A stretch of DNA of 64,000 bases from Hemileia vastatrix (GCA_030280995.1 JASXTE010000011.1:24887817-24951816); one strand, 5' to 3'; counted from the stretch's first letter, positions 44,405-55,194 are shown. A program made the numbers and translations. Notes: generated from the letters alone by a model not told the origin.

Positions 44405-45560
44405 AGTCAGAAAGGTATGGAGAGAAAGCTCTTCCACACCACAACTAGTTAAAGTGGATAGAGACAGAAAAGAAAAAATTCTTAGAGAATTACATAAAAA
44501 TTTGGGGCATAGGGGTCAATATGAGACTAAAAGGACAGTTAAGGAGCAACTCTGGTGGCAAAATATGAGAGCAGAGGTCAAGTATTGGGTCCAATCTCTA
44601 CCAAAGTGTCAGCACAGGAGTTACAGAAATCCCAAAGAGAAAGGGAAGGCAACAGGTGAAGACACTATTTTTGGTAGAGTTATCTTATATGCAGTTTATA
44701 TCAAAGAGGGATGCTTTAAGTACCTGGTGGTAGCTAGGTATGATCTGTCAGGATGGGTCAAAGCAGAGCCTTTAGTAGATCTTAAGGTAAGTAATTAAGC
44801 TGAATTTTTAAAGAAGGAATGGGTTTATGGGTATGGGGTGATGAAAATGGTAACTGTGGATGGTGGTGCTGAATTTTTTGTTGAATTCAAAGAAGTTGTT
44901 AAAGTTATAGGAGCCAAGATTCAAGTTAAAATGCTGTATTATACAGAGGAGGAAGGTATAATTGAGAGAGGGAATCAAGTGATTAAAGATGCACTAGTTA
45001 AGCTATGTGGAACTAATGGGGAAAAATGGAAAAGTTTTTTTCCTTTAGTATTATTTGCAGATAGGATTTCAGTGAAAAGGACAACAGTTTTTCATCTTAT
45101 GAACTTATTTTTGGTCAAAGGGCTGTTTTACCTATTGATCTGGAATCTGGATCTTTTCTAGGATGTGATTAGGATCATGTGCACTCAACTGAGAATTTAA
45201 TTCTAGCAAGAGTGGTTCAGTTTGAAGGAAAGGATGAGTTCATGGAGAAGATATATGATAGAATGATGCAGATTAGGAACAAATTGGTGAAATATTGGGA
45301 TGAGAACTCAGAGAACAGTTCAAGGGAGCCATTGAGACCAGTGGATTTGGTATTGGTATACAGTAGAAGTATCAAGAGTCAATGGGGTAACTTTTTTCAG
45401 AAAGATGGAACAGTCCTTATAGGATCATAAAACAAATAACTGGAGGATTTTACTTACTGGAGGAATTGGATGGTACTGAATGGAAGCCACAAGTAGTGGC
45501 TGATAAGATCAAAATATTCTACCCAAGAGGACAACCAGTAACACAAGAATGACCTCCAGA
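44405..45560 (+). pseudogene. gypsy-D: decayed Ty3/gypsy integrase
   Basis: Translation from 44454 aligns with the gypsy-A integrase throughout: ELHKNLGHRGQYETKRTV, WWQNMRAEVKYWVQS, KATGEDTIFGRV, TVDGGAEF, EEEGIIERGNQVIKDALV, LFADRISVKRTT, and finally LLEELDGTEWKPQVVADK and FYPRG near 45530. Stops and at least one frameshift (near 45100) split it. Key positions are lost: the first catalytic Asp is Tyr (VILYAVYIKEG) and the first zinc Cys is Leu (QSLPKCQ). Sequence downstream is interrupted by insertion of chromo-B at 45690 and resumes at 54149. Confidence 0.85.
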
Positions 45561-45684
45561 ATGAGGGAAAACTACCATAATTACCTCCAGGAAGAGGATG
45601 AACTAACAACATTATTTATTTTTACTGCGGAAAGAGTTTAAACTATTATTACTATCTTAAGTTTTTTTTGGGACTCATAGGAGG

Positions 45685-45689
45685 CTATG
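45685..45689. repeat. Target-site duplication of chromo-B (CTATG)
   Basis: CTATG directly precedes the left LTR and recurs at 54144-54148 directly after the right LTR. This 5-bp duplication is normal for Ty3/gypsy integration and fixes both element ends. Confidence 0.93.
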
Positions 45690-46462
45690 TGTCACTGGAC
45701 GACCTACGCACAAGGTCGAGGATGTTCCTGAGAGTGAGATGAGAGATTTAGAAACTTCTTCGAAGCACAGAGGAATGATTCGAGGAAATGGTTTGAAGGT
45801 CACTTGAAGTAAGAGCTACAGGTTTGAGGTTCGTTCGAGAAGAATTATAAAATAGTTTCAAAGGTAATAGGAATTCCTAAGATCTCACGAAGGGTTGGAA
45901 ACTCAATAATCAAAGATTTAGGATTTAGAAATGAATATTGAGAAAATAAAAGAAAGATACAATAACAATGATTTTAACTTTAAAGATTTACCACTATTAA
46001 TGTAAATACGATTTTATAATTTAATTCTCAGGAATATCGAACCAAATACCCAACCCTTTTATATCCTTTGTTCCTCCTCGCATTGACCTCCCTTCCATCG
46101 CACCATTCCCATACCATTGACCATTACTAACATACACTTAGACCCTCTTTGCTAAATATCCGTCCATGCTCCATTTACCCCTTTTTAATTAATTAACAAA
46201 ACTTTAATGAAAACTACTACTGTACTATTACATTGAACCTAGCGCTGTGCATCGCTTATTGAAAAGGAGACTAAGGCACCCTATTGGGAGATTGACTAAT
46301 TTAGATTTAGATTTTAGGCTAGCGCAGTTAAATAGTAAGTACACAAAGGAGAATTGCAGTTGCTATGGAGAATTGCTTTCTGCGCTTTGAGTATAGATTT
46401 AGGACTCGATATTATTGATTTAATGAGCTGCTTTCGCCTTGAGTGTCACGTGGCGCGTGACA
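45690..46462 (-). repeat. chromo-B 3' LTR
   Basis: Bounded by TGTCACTGG and GCGCGTGACA and colinear with the 5' LTR without indels. The R-start sequence TATAATTTAATTCTC is at 46015-46029. Confidence 0.95.
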
Positions 46463-46569
46463 GATGCCCGGGTATAAGAATCGCGAACTCCGTTGAGCTT
46501 GAGCCATCTTCTCACACTAGTTTCCCTTCTTCTATAATTTTTTCCTCACTTATTAATTTCCCTTTTATA

Positions 46570-47315
46570 ATGAACTTCCCTACTCCCACACCTACGCCTC
46601 CACAACCTAAAGCGGATGGGGGAATGATTACGCAACAATTTTCACAGACTTGCACGGCTTGTGAAAGCATGGAATACTTTTGTGTCGAAAGTACAGCGAC
46701 TCGAGGCCCTTGCCAGAAATGCGAGTTTTGCCGTTGGCGACGAGTGGCGTGCAATGCGTTGACAAAGAACGCAGAGATTGAACAATGGTTTACCAAGACC
46801 AAGTTTTGGGTAATCCTTAAAACAAAAGAGGTGGTCGAAGACATTTGGGATGTCTCGGTTGAAGATGAACAATTGGTGGGGGAGAATGATAAGGAGCTCA
46901 ATAACGAGATCACAACCTGGGTAACCCAGGCCACGAGTTCGAAGCGGGGTGTCGAGGAAGAGGTCGACGAGTTGGTGGAGGAAGATGAAGATGAAGTCCC
47001 TGTTCCAGGGCGGGCACCCAAGAAATGACGAGGAGGAAAGAGAAGCAGAGGTAGAGGTGGCGCCAAGGTTATTCTTAGAGCCTGACCCCATCTTCGAGGT
47101 AAGTTTTCAATTGTTATTTTTTAAGGATGAGGTTACTGATGAGTTTTGTTTAGACATCGAATACCCTTGAAGACCCAATTGGGGAGCCTGCGCCGCTTTT
47201 ACCAACTGAGGCAAACCCTCCGGCCACAGATGTAGTCAAAGAACCTGAAGACACACTGGACCAGGTGTGGTCGAAGAAACCTCGTCAAGGTCGACGAGTA
47301 AGGTTCGCAGAATAG
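46570..47315 (+). pseudogene. Antisense gene of chromo-B: Zn2Cys6-like cysteine-cluster protein
   Basis: It lies just inside the 3' LTR and runs opposite to pol. From Met 46570 the protein has C28-x2-C31-x6-C38-x12-C51-x2-C54-x6-C61, exactly the spacing of gypsy-A antisense gene 1, with RWRRVAC at the last cysteines. An acidic tract (EEEVDELVEEDEDE) follows. The first frame stops at 47026; a neighbouring frame continues as DEEEREAEVEVAPRLF, splices at 47098/47154 (GTAAGT...TTTAG) and ends KKPRQGRRVRFAE at 47315. The two parts differ by one frame, so either a small indel has broken it or splicing is more complex. A TATA-like GTATAAG at about 46470 could serve as its promoter. Sequence outside the cysteines is unlike gypsy-A, so this is a different family. 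Confidence 0.6.
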
Positions 47316-48464
47316 TTGTGTGGGGAGGTCGACACAATTATCGACGCTGCTTCCTTTGACGTGGCAGAGGAACTCTTGGAGATTGGAGAGGTGGTTCTGG
47401 TAGGAGAGAAGGAGGTATTTGAGAAATGCAGGAAGGAGATAAGGGTAGTTTTGGAGAAAATGAAAAGATTGGTTCGAGAAAAATTAAAAGAAAAAATTTG
47501 AAATGAAAAGGAGATGTAAAGAAGTAGAAAAGTAGAATTGTATTTTAGGTTTATTTTATTTTATTTTACTATATATTTTTTTTTTATTGTAGGTGAATAT
47601 TATTAATTTTATAAGATTTGGGAGAGAGAGAAAAAAAAAAGAGAAAAAAAAGAAGTTTTAAATAAAATTTTGCTTTTAGAATTTGAAAGAAGAAATTTAA
47701 ATAAAGAAAGGAAAAAAAGTTGTTTATTTGAAGGAAGTTTTAAGGTTTTAAAAGAAAAATTTATGTAAGAAAAGAGAGAGACAAAACGGTTGGTGATTGA
47801 GATGAGTTTGTTAAATTGAGAATTTAATGAAAGAAGAATTTGTTATTTGCAAAAAGTTGTTTTTTTTTTTTTTTTTTTTTTTGAAAAGAGAGGAAGAAGA
47901 AAGAAGAAGAAAAACAGAAACACAGAATTTAGAATTTAAAGAGAATTTGAAAAGAAGAATCATTTGTTTGAAGAATTTTTATAGGGAGATTTTAGATGTT
48001 GAAGTTAAGTTCGAGGAAATGGTCGTGTCGTACAAGGTTTGATGAATCGAAGGAAAGGAAGTTTTAAAGCGAGAATAAATTTTAGGAAATAAATTTTTAA
48101 AGAGAATTTTAAATTTAAGAAAAGAATGTATTTAGAGAATTGAAAAAGAAAAGAAAGAAAATATTTAGAGAGATTTAAGAGTTTTTTTATTTTATTTTTT
48201 ATTTTATTTTATTTTATTATTTATGTTTTATTCTATTTATTTTATGTTTTTTTATTTTATTTTATTATTTATATTTATTTTATTTTATTTAATTTTAATT
48301 TTGATTTTATTTTTAGTTGGTTTTGGAGGAAATTTTATAGAAGGAGAAGAAAGAAAAAGAAGAGGAGAAAAAGAAAACAAGGCTAAGACTTTTAAGAGGT
48401 GTTTTAGATTTTTACAAGAAAAAGAAAGAAAGAAAAAGAAAAGAAAATTTAAATAAAAGAAATT
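47316..48464. other. Low-complexity purine-rich and TTTTA-rich stretch in chromo-B
   Basis: Between the antisense gene and the end of pol the plus strand is dominated by GA/AAG runs, poly-T near 47861-47882, and TTTTATTTTA repeats at 48185-48300. The frames here are compositional. In element orientation it is a pyrimidine-rich 3' region. An open frame at 47316-47501 directly follows the antisense gene and is acidic/lysine-rich; I cannot tell whether it is a further exon. Confidence 0.55.
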
Positions 48465-51400
48465 TCAAGGTTTTGGTTTTAAAGGATATTTCAAATGAAA
48501 AGATTTTAGGAGTTCAGGGGCGTTAGAAACATTGATGGCTGGTTCCCAGGATGTTTTGTCTGAGTCATTGAGGAAGCCTTCCCATTCCACGAGGTATTGA
48601 AGTTTCCCCTTGCGTATTCTTGAATCAAGGATACAACTTACTTCCCACTCTAGATGATCTTCTACTTTGACCGGTTCCGGAGGGGGTTGGTTCTTGCCCG
48701 GGTATATTTCTCGAGCCAGTTCCAGGAGAGATACATGGAAAACAGGGTGAATCGCCTGCCATTTAGGAGGTAACTTGAGTCGAAATGCAGTTTTAGAGAC
48801 TTCAGAGTTGATTTTGAAAGGTCCCAAGCGCTTTTCAGCCAGTTTCTTTGATGGTCGTGTTGTTCGAATGTTTCGTGCATCAAGCCATACTTTGTCGCCT
48901 GGTTTAAAGGACAGAGCAGATTGTCAATGTTTGTCGGCCTGTTCCTTGTATCTTCGAATCGCTGATTCCAAATTTGTTTTAAGTTCTTCTTGGAGTCGTG
49001 ATATAGTTCAAAGATAATGTTCCGCAGGATGATTAGTTCCTACATGGATTGAGTTGAATCGAGGATGTCGTCCATAAATGGTTTCGAAGGGAGATTGTCG
49101 TGTTGAAGAATGAGTCGAGTTATTATAAGCAAATTCGGCCAATGGTAACCATGTGGTCCAATCGTCTTGTTGGTAACTGACATACATTCGAAGATATTGT
49201 TTGAGGATTTGGTTAACTCTTTCTGTTTGACCATCGGTTTCAGGGTGATAGGCTGTGGAGAGGTTCCTCGTGATATTGAGTTGTTGACACAGTTGGGTCC
49301 AGAATGTGGATACAAACAATGAGCCTCTATCTGAAATAATATCATTTGGTAAGCCGTGTTTAGAAAATACATATTCTAGAAACAATTTTGACAAATATTC
49401 TGCTGTAGCAGTAGTAGTGGTTTTAATGAAAATAGACATTTTTGAAAATCTATCTACTATTACTAATATAGCATCAAAATCATTATAAAAAGGAAGTTGA
49501 GAAATGAAATCCATCAATAAAGATTCTCAAGATTTAGAGGGAATAGGAAGTGGTTGAAGCAACCCATGCTTCCGGTGATGGGGAGCCTTATTCCTATTAC
49601 ATTCGTAACAAGCTTTTATATAGGCCTTGATTTCCCTGGTCATGCCTGGCCAGAAGAAATCCCTCGCTATTAACTGGTAGGTTTTATCAACCCCAAAATG
49701 ACCAGCTAATGGAGAATCATGTCGACTGTTGAAAATCCATAATTTTATCTCATTGTTGTCGGGTATGACTACTCTACCTTCGAAGACTAATAGACCTGAT
49801 TCAATACTAAATCTTTTGGCCCCTTGCTTCAAGAGTATTTTGTCTTTTAACCCTAAACAATATTCGTCCTTTGACTGAGCTTCGAGGATGTTGGATAGTG
49901 GATTTCGAAAAGATTGAATTGTCATCAAATTAAGTTGATGAGTCGTTAACATTGATTCGTTAAAGATTGATTGCACATTTGCTGGGTTCTTGTCAGCAAA
50001 TGTGTCCCCCCGCTGTGGGTAAACGTCGTCCCGACGTGACAAGATATCTGGGACAATGCAGTTTTTTCCTGGGCGATAGGAAATAGAGAAAGAAAATTCA
50101 GACAAAAATTCAGCCCACCTGGCTTGACGCCTGGTTAACACTTTGGAAGACATGAAGTATTTTAAAGCATTATGATCTGTTAAAATTTGAAAAGGACTAT
50201 CTAGGCTGAGAAGAAAAGAACACCATTTTTTAAGACAATGGATAATAGCTAAAAGCTCTTTGTCATGAATTTCATAATTTAATTCTGCGGCTATGAGTTT
50301 GCGTGACTCAAAAGCAACAGGATGAAACAAATTTGTTTTAGGATTTAATTGAGAGATGACCCCTGCAATAGCATAATTGCTCGCATCTGTCTCAACTATT
50401 GTCGAAGCAGAAGGATCAAAATGTCAACGAATTGGGGCTGTAATGAACGCCATTTTTAGTGCTTCGAATTCCTTTCCTGCTGTAGAAGTTAAAACAAAAG
50501 GAATGTCTTTTCTAAGAAGGGAAGTAAGATTGGAAATAGTTTTAGAGTAATCTTTAATAAATCTTCTATAGAAGTTTGCAAAACCCAAAAATCCTTGGAG
50601 TGATTTAATGGTTTTGGGCTCAGGCCATTCCAGGATTATCTGGACTTTTTTGTCATCCATGACTAAACCGTCAGCGGACAACGTAAAAACCAAAAAATCA
50701 ATTGATTTGAGGTGGAATTCGCATTTATTATGCTTGGCGTAGAGACCATGATCTCAAAGACGATTTAGGACCTGTCAAACATGATGAATATGTTCATCTA
50801 GTGTTTTCGAGAATATTAAAATATCATCTAAATAGACGACTACAAATTGTTCAACAACATCTTGAAAGATATCATTAAGAAAAGTTTGAAAAGTTGAAGG
50901 TGCGTTACATAATCCAAAAGGCATAACTAAATATTCAAAACTACCAAATCTAGTGCGCATTGCAGTCAGTGGTTCATGACCTTCTGCAATGCGAATCAGA
51001 TTGTAAGCGCCTCTAAGATCAATTTTAGAAAAGAAATTAGCACCATTGAAAAGGGTAAGAAGTAATGACATAGGAGGAACAGGATATGCATTCTTCTTTG
51101 TGACTGTGTTGAGCTTTCTATAGTCAACACACAACCTAAGACTACCGTCCTTCTTTTTTACAAAGAGGACAGGGGAGCCGGTTGGAGATTTACTGGCTCT
51201 GATGAAACCTTTGGCTACATTCTCTGCAATGTAGTCTCGAAGAACTTGAGATTCGTCCTTCGATAAAGAATAGACAGGACCTGCCGGAGGTACTGGGCCT
51301 ATTAACTCTATTTGATGGTCGTAGGGTCAATGAGGTGGTAACTTATCGGCCTTGCGGATTGAGAAAACATCAAGGAAATTGTGGTAGATTTCCGGTAGAG

Positions 51401-52121
51401 TTGATTTAATGGCTTCAACGTTGATTTGGTCGTCCTCTTCATCTTCGAGAGAATCTGTCGAGGGGATACCTGTATTGAGAGAGAAGAATTTGATTACTTC
51501 AAGGCAATTTAAATCCTCTTCGAGTGAAGTCATCGAGCTAGAAGGGTTAGCCAATTGCTCATTTAGAGAAGGATCAGATGCTTGCAAGTCATCTGGCAGA
51601 GACTTGTCCTCTAGCAGGACGTTGTCAGGCGGGTTGTTTAACTCCCTATTGACCTGCATTGAAGAATCAGAAATATACTTAGAGCGTGGGGTGATCAATC
51701 CCTTAGTCCAATCAATTTCGGGATTCCAATGCATTAAAAAGTCATGGCCAAGAATGGTATTGTCCATCCTTGGGGCGTCCAAGACTGATAATTCCCACTT
51801 GAAGGGGGGAAAGTTCGGAAAGTTGAAAACCTATAAAACTTTCTTACTTACCCAATATTTGGGTTCCTCTGATTCGACCAAATAGATTGGAGTTTGATCG
51901 ATATCTGTAAATGTTAGTTGAAGCTTCTCGGCAAAAGATAAACTAACAAAAGAAATTGAAGCTCCAGAGTCTATAAGACAACTGAAGGGGATATCCTCCT
52001 TAAAAAGAATGAATCTCAAGCGGTTTAAGGCAACTCCAGTCCTTAAGACATGGAGGTTCTGTGCACTGGGAGAGATAAGATAGTTTGCTTTGCACACAAG
52101 TAAACTATCTACTAGTTTTTT
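48465..52121 (-). pseudogene. chromo-B pol: protease, RT, RNase H, integrase, chromodomain
   Basis: Pol lies in the -1 frame relative to gag and is open from the slippery site. Order: protease CLIDSGASISFVSL near 51970; reverse transcriptase LFVKKKDGSLRLCVDYRKLN, MPFGLCNAPSTFQ and YLDDILIFSK near 50830; RNase H VETDASNYAIAGVISQ; integrase zinc region near 49600 (ACYECNRNKAPHHRKH); core DRFSKMSIF, SDRGSLFVSTF and TDGQTERVNQ; and a C-terminal chromodomain ILDSRIRKGKLQYLVEWEGF...TSWEP near 48600. Seven in-frame TGA (51327, 50775, 50754, 50424, 49527, 49008, 48924) and one TAG (51831) interrupt about 1219 codons. No indel breaks the frame. Every TGA is preceded by T (TTGA), one change from TCGA (Arg). 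The enzyme is dead, but only recently so. Confidence 0.93.
52079..52121 (-). promoter_or_regulatory. Programmed -1 ribosomal frameshift signal between gag and pol
   Basis: In the gag frame the codons read TCA AAA AAC TAG TAG. The heptamer A AAA AAC (52115-52121) is a classic -1 slippery site in the correct register. After a 5-nt spacer comes an 8-bp perfect stem, GATAGTTT (52109-52102) with AAACTATC (52086-52079), around a 15-nt loop. The -1 frame is open through this point into the protease. Two stop codons in a row directly after the heptamer end gag when no slip occurs. Confidence 0.85.
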
Positions 52122-53299
52122 GACTTCGAACTAGTACCTTCTCTTTCCTTCAACTTTACACAGTCTTCCAACTTGTGCTTACCCCCACAATACATACATA
52201 ACCCATTATCTGCTCGTCTCTTCCTCTCAGCTTCTTTAAGTTCCCCTTTAGGATCCAGTACTTTGCTGATATTGCCTGGGGTCGAGCCTTTTGGTCAAGG
52301 TTTATCCTTTCCCTTATTGGGTTTGGATTGAGTCGAGGAGAATTGATTTGGTTGTGGGTGTGAAGAAGGTCCCGCTTTAAAATTTAGGCCTTGAGATTTG
52401 TTGGCATATCGACAATGTTGAAGTCGTCCTTGATAAACGCCGTCAAGTTCGAGGTTTCGACCCATTAAATCCGTTAAAGTAGTCATCTTCTGGCCGTGAA
52501 GATTTAATTGATCCAGAATCCTCGAAGGAAGTCCTTTCTTGAAATGATACTTAAGGGCAGCATCATTCCAACCTACTCGAGTTTGAAGTGCTCTGAAGTT
52601 TGAGATATATTCAGAGGCTTTACCATTATCACTCATGCGAAGAAAATCAAGTTCAATTTCTGCGTTGTCCGTTTCATTAGGGTCCCCAAACAACGTAAAA
52701 AGTTGGTCTTCGAACTTTTCCCAATTATTGATAAGTAATTGGGTTTCTGTCGAAGAAAGCATGAGCAGATAAGGTTCGAACCATCTTGCTGCTTTCCTGG
52801 CTAGGAATGAAGAAGCGTAAACGACTTTTGAACGGTTTCTATTAAAGGCTCGAGGGTCATTATGGAACAGTAGCTTGCAGGTTTGCAAGAAGGGTCGCAA
52901 TCTGTCGGGGTGATCTCCGTTGAATTTGTCAGGAGATTTCATAGAAGGAGTTTTGAACTTAGATCCCTCTGAAGACGTTGGATTTGAAAGGGTTTTCATG
53001 AAAAGTCTCATGAAATCTTCCAGTGAGTTAGATGGTCCAGGTTCTGAGGATTGACCAGGAGGGTGATTGGCTGGGGCGGATGGTGCCTCGTGCATTGTAT
53101 CCTCTCCTTCTTCTTCATCGCTAGAATCCTCAAAATCTTGTGGGATGTCTTCTACAGATTGAACTGAATGTTGCCGTTCCCTAAGGTCGAGTGGTTCCAA
53201 AGAGTGAGTGCGGGAAACAGACCTTGTGGCTGTTGGCCTGCCCCTAGCGCGAGCTCTAGTAGTAGCGCCCATAGGAGGAGTGCGTTGAACAGGTGCCAT
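52109..53299 (-). pseudogene. chromo-B gag (capsid and zinc knuckle)
   Basis: Starts at Met 53299 (MAPVQRTPPMGATTRAR), with a basic/Pro N-terminus and an acidic region. A gag capsid domain follows (DKFNGDHPDRLRPFLQTCK, FLARKAARWFEPYL, FEDQLFTLFGDPNE, SEYISNFRALQTRVGW). Then come a Ser/Gln-rich linker and a zinc knuckle CMYCGGKHKLEDC near 52180 (C-x2-C-x3-H-x4-C, one residue shorter than the usual knuckle). One TGA at 52295 (TTGA, from TCGA) breaks it between capsid and knuckle. It ends at the tandem TAG codons after the slippery site. About 396 codons if read through. Confidence 0.92.
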
Positions 53300-53354
53300 T
53301 TAAAACTTTAAAAACACCTAAAAGGACGTAGTAGTGCAAAGAATGAGAACTACG

Positions 53355-53369
53355 GAGAATTAAATTATA
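53355..53369 (-). promoter_or_regulatory. chromo-B primer-binding site, self-priming (Tf1-like)
   Basis: One base inside the 5' LTR the element RNA would read TATAATTTAATTCTC. This is exactly complementary, over 15 nt, to GAGAATTAAATTATA in the LTR (53710-53696 read on the minus strand), about 34 nt after a TATAAAA box. Tf1 and related chromoviruses prime reverse transcription by annealing the RNA 5' end to this site. No tRNA-like TGG sequence is present. Confidence 0.8.
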
Positions 53370-53370
53370 C

Positions 53371-54143
53371 TGTCACCGGACGACCTACGCACAAGGTCGA
53401 GGATGTTCCTGAGAGTGAGATGAGAGATTTAGAAACTTCTTCAAAGCACAGAGGAATGATTTGAGGAGGTGATTTGAAGGTCACTCAAAGTAAGAGCTAC
53501 AGGTTCGAGGTTCGTTCGAGAAGAATTATAAAATAGTTTCAAAGGTAATAGGAATTCCTATGATCTCACGAAGGGTTGGAAACTTAATAATCAAAGATTT
53601 AGGATTTAGAAATGAATATTGAGAAAATAAAATAAAGATACAATAACAATGATTTTAACTTTAAAGATTTACCACTATTAATGTAAATACGATTTTATAA
53701 TTTAATTCTCAGGAATATCAAACCAAATACCCAACCCTTTTATATCCTTTGTTCCTCCTCGCATTGACCTCCCTTCCATCGCACCATTCCCATACCATTG
53801 ACCATTACTAACATACACTTAGACCCTCTTCGCTAAATATCCGTCCATGCTCAATTTACCCCTTTTTAATTAATTAACAAAACTTTAATGAAAACTACTA
53901 CTGTACTATTACGTTGAACCTAGCGCTGTGCGTCGCTTATTGAAAAGGAGACTAAGGCACCCTATTGGGAGATTGACTAATTTAGATTTAGAGTTTAGGC
54001 TAGCGCAGTTAAATAGTAAGTACACAAAGGAGAATCGCAGTTGCTATGGAGAATTGCTTTCTGCGCTTTGAGTATAGATTTAGGACTCAATATTATTGAT
54101 TTAATGAGCTGCTTTCACCTCGAGTGTCACGTGGCGCGTGACA
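53371..54143 (-). repeat. chromo-B 5' LTR
   Basis: Bounded by TGTCACCGG and GCGCGTGACA, 773 bp. It holds the TATA box (53738-53744) and the predicted RNA start near 53710. Confidence 0.95.
53738..53744 (-). promoter_or_regulatory. chromo-B LTR TATA box
   Basis: TATAAAA in element orientation (context GGATATAAAAGGG), about 34 nt upstream of the sequence complementary to the primer site. This places the transcription start, and so the R region, at about 53710. Confidence 0.65.
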
Positions 54144-54148
54144 CTATG

Positions 54149-55194
54149 ACAAAGCTGTGACAGATAGGGTGTTAGCAATGGCAAAGCAACTATGGCTGAA
54201 AAAGCAGTTGGCATTAGCACCTAGAGTAGATTTTATGAAATGAAGAATTAATGTCATACAAGGGGATATAAAGAAGCAGATGAGCAAAATAGAGGAAAAG
54301 CTGTCTGGGAAAATTAGAAAGCTACTGGGGACTTAAAAGAAGGCAGTAAATTTAGCTGAAGAAGGTTGGAAGATGGAGCACCCAAATTCAGGCATCTGGG
54401 TTCTTGAAAAATCTCTGACAATGAAGTTTAATTAATGGGGTTGAAGTTATTTAAAGATAGTAGAGGGAGCATAGGCAAGCGCACTCTAACTCTCTAAGAA
54501 GGTGTATATAGAAAAATGAAAGTGTGTCTCAAGAGCTTCATTCTTTTCTCATGGTTTATAAGTAATTATGAATTGTCTTTATGATAATTAAGGAGGTTAG
54601 GCATAGTTAAAAAGGTAACTATGTACAAGCGTTTGAGTTAAAATGCTGATCAGAGGAAAATGAAGGAAGATAATGATTAATAATAATCACCATTGAAACT
54701 TGTGGGGAATCCTTTCCATTCTTCAGGAAAGAAGAAGTTATTACAATCTGAGAAAGAACCAGGGATTGATGAGGAGCTTATTTTGTTCATTAGTTGACCA
54801 ATCATTTCAATATGATAGTAACAGGAATTTAACTAATTTTCAGAAAAAGCAGGAGCACAAATGTATGAGGATTAAATGGCATCATATATAAGGCAAAGAC
54901 ATAAAAGGATTTTCATTGAATGCACAAATGGGAGAAGTTGGGGGATTCATCCTAAGCAAATAGATTTGTTAAAACCTTCAAAGAAATTGAAATTAGGAAG
55001 GATTATACAAAAGTAAGGATGATGGACTTACTAGCTTACATATTTGTAGGCTGTGAAGAAGGGGAGAGAACCCTCACAGTGTTGGGAGAATATGTAGAGA
55101 ATGGCTGTAACATGATGTTTTGTTCAGAAGGCAAAGGAGATTCTGCCTTGGGCTGGATATAAATTTCTTGCCAAGGGTATGTAGGGAGAGACGC
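54149..55194. other. Continuation of the older DNA interrupted by chromo-B
   Basis: After the CTATG duplication the sequence resumes as ACAAAGCTGTGACAG. It is A/G-rich with frequent stops and no clear similarity. It is probably eroded retroelement DNA belonging to the gypsy-D neighbourhood, up to the start of the gypsy-C LTR. Confidence 0.45.

Larger units (their letters stand above)
45690..54143 (-). mobile_element. chromo-B: chromodomain Ty3/gypsy retrotransposon (chromovirus)
   Basis: A complete element of 8454 bp with 773-bp LTRs of equal length (TGTCAC...GTGACA), a 5-bp target duplication, gag, a -1 frameshift site, pol with protease, reverse transcriptase, RNase H, integrase and chromodomain, and an antisense gene next to the 3' LTR. 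The two LTRs differ at roughly 20 positions, more than half of them CpG transitions. It has no tRNA-type primer site; instead its primer region is complementary to its own predicted RNA 5' end. It sits inside older gypsy-family DNA. Confidence 0.95.

Noticed and set aside
47560..48460. Lys/Glu-rich and Phe-rich open frames
   Set aside because: They result from GA-rich and TTTTA-rich low-complexity sequence inside chromo-B.
48465..53299. TGA recoded as arginine in chromo-B
   Set aside because: The TGA codons sit where Arg fits, but TOR in the same window uses CGA and no in-frame TGA. Mutation of TCGA is the simpler explanation.
53341..53370. chromo-B lacks a primer-binding site
   Set aside because: No tRNA-like TGG sequence is present, but the exact 15-nt complementarity to the LTR start supplies a self-priming site.
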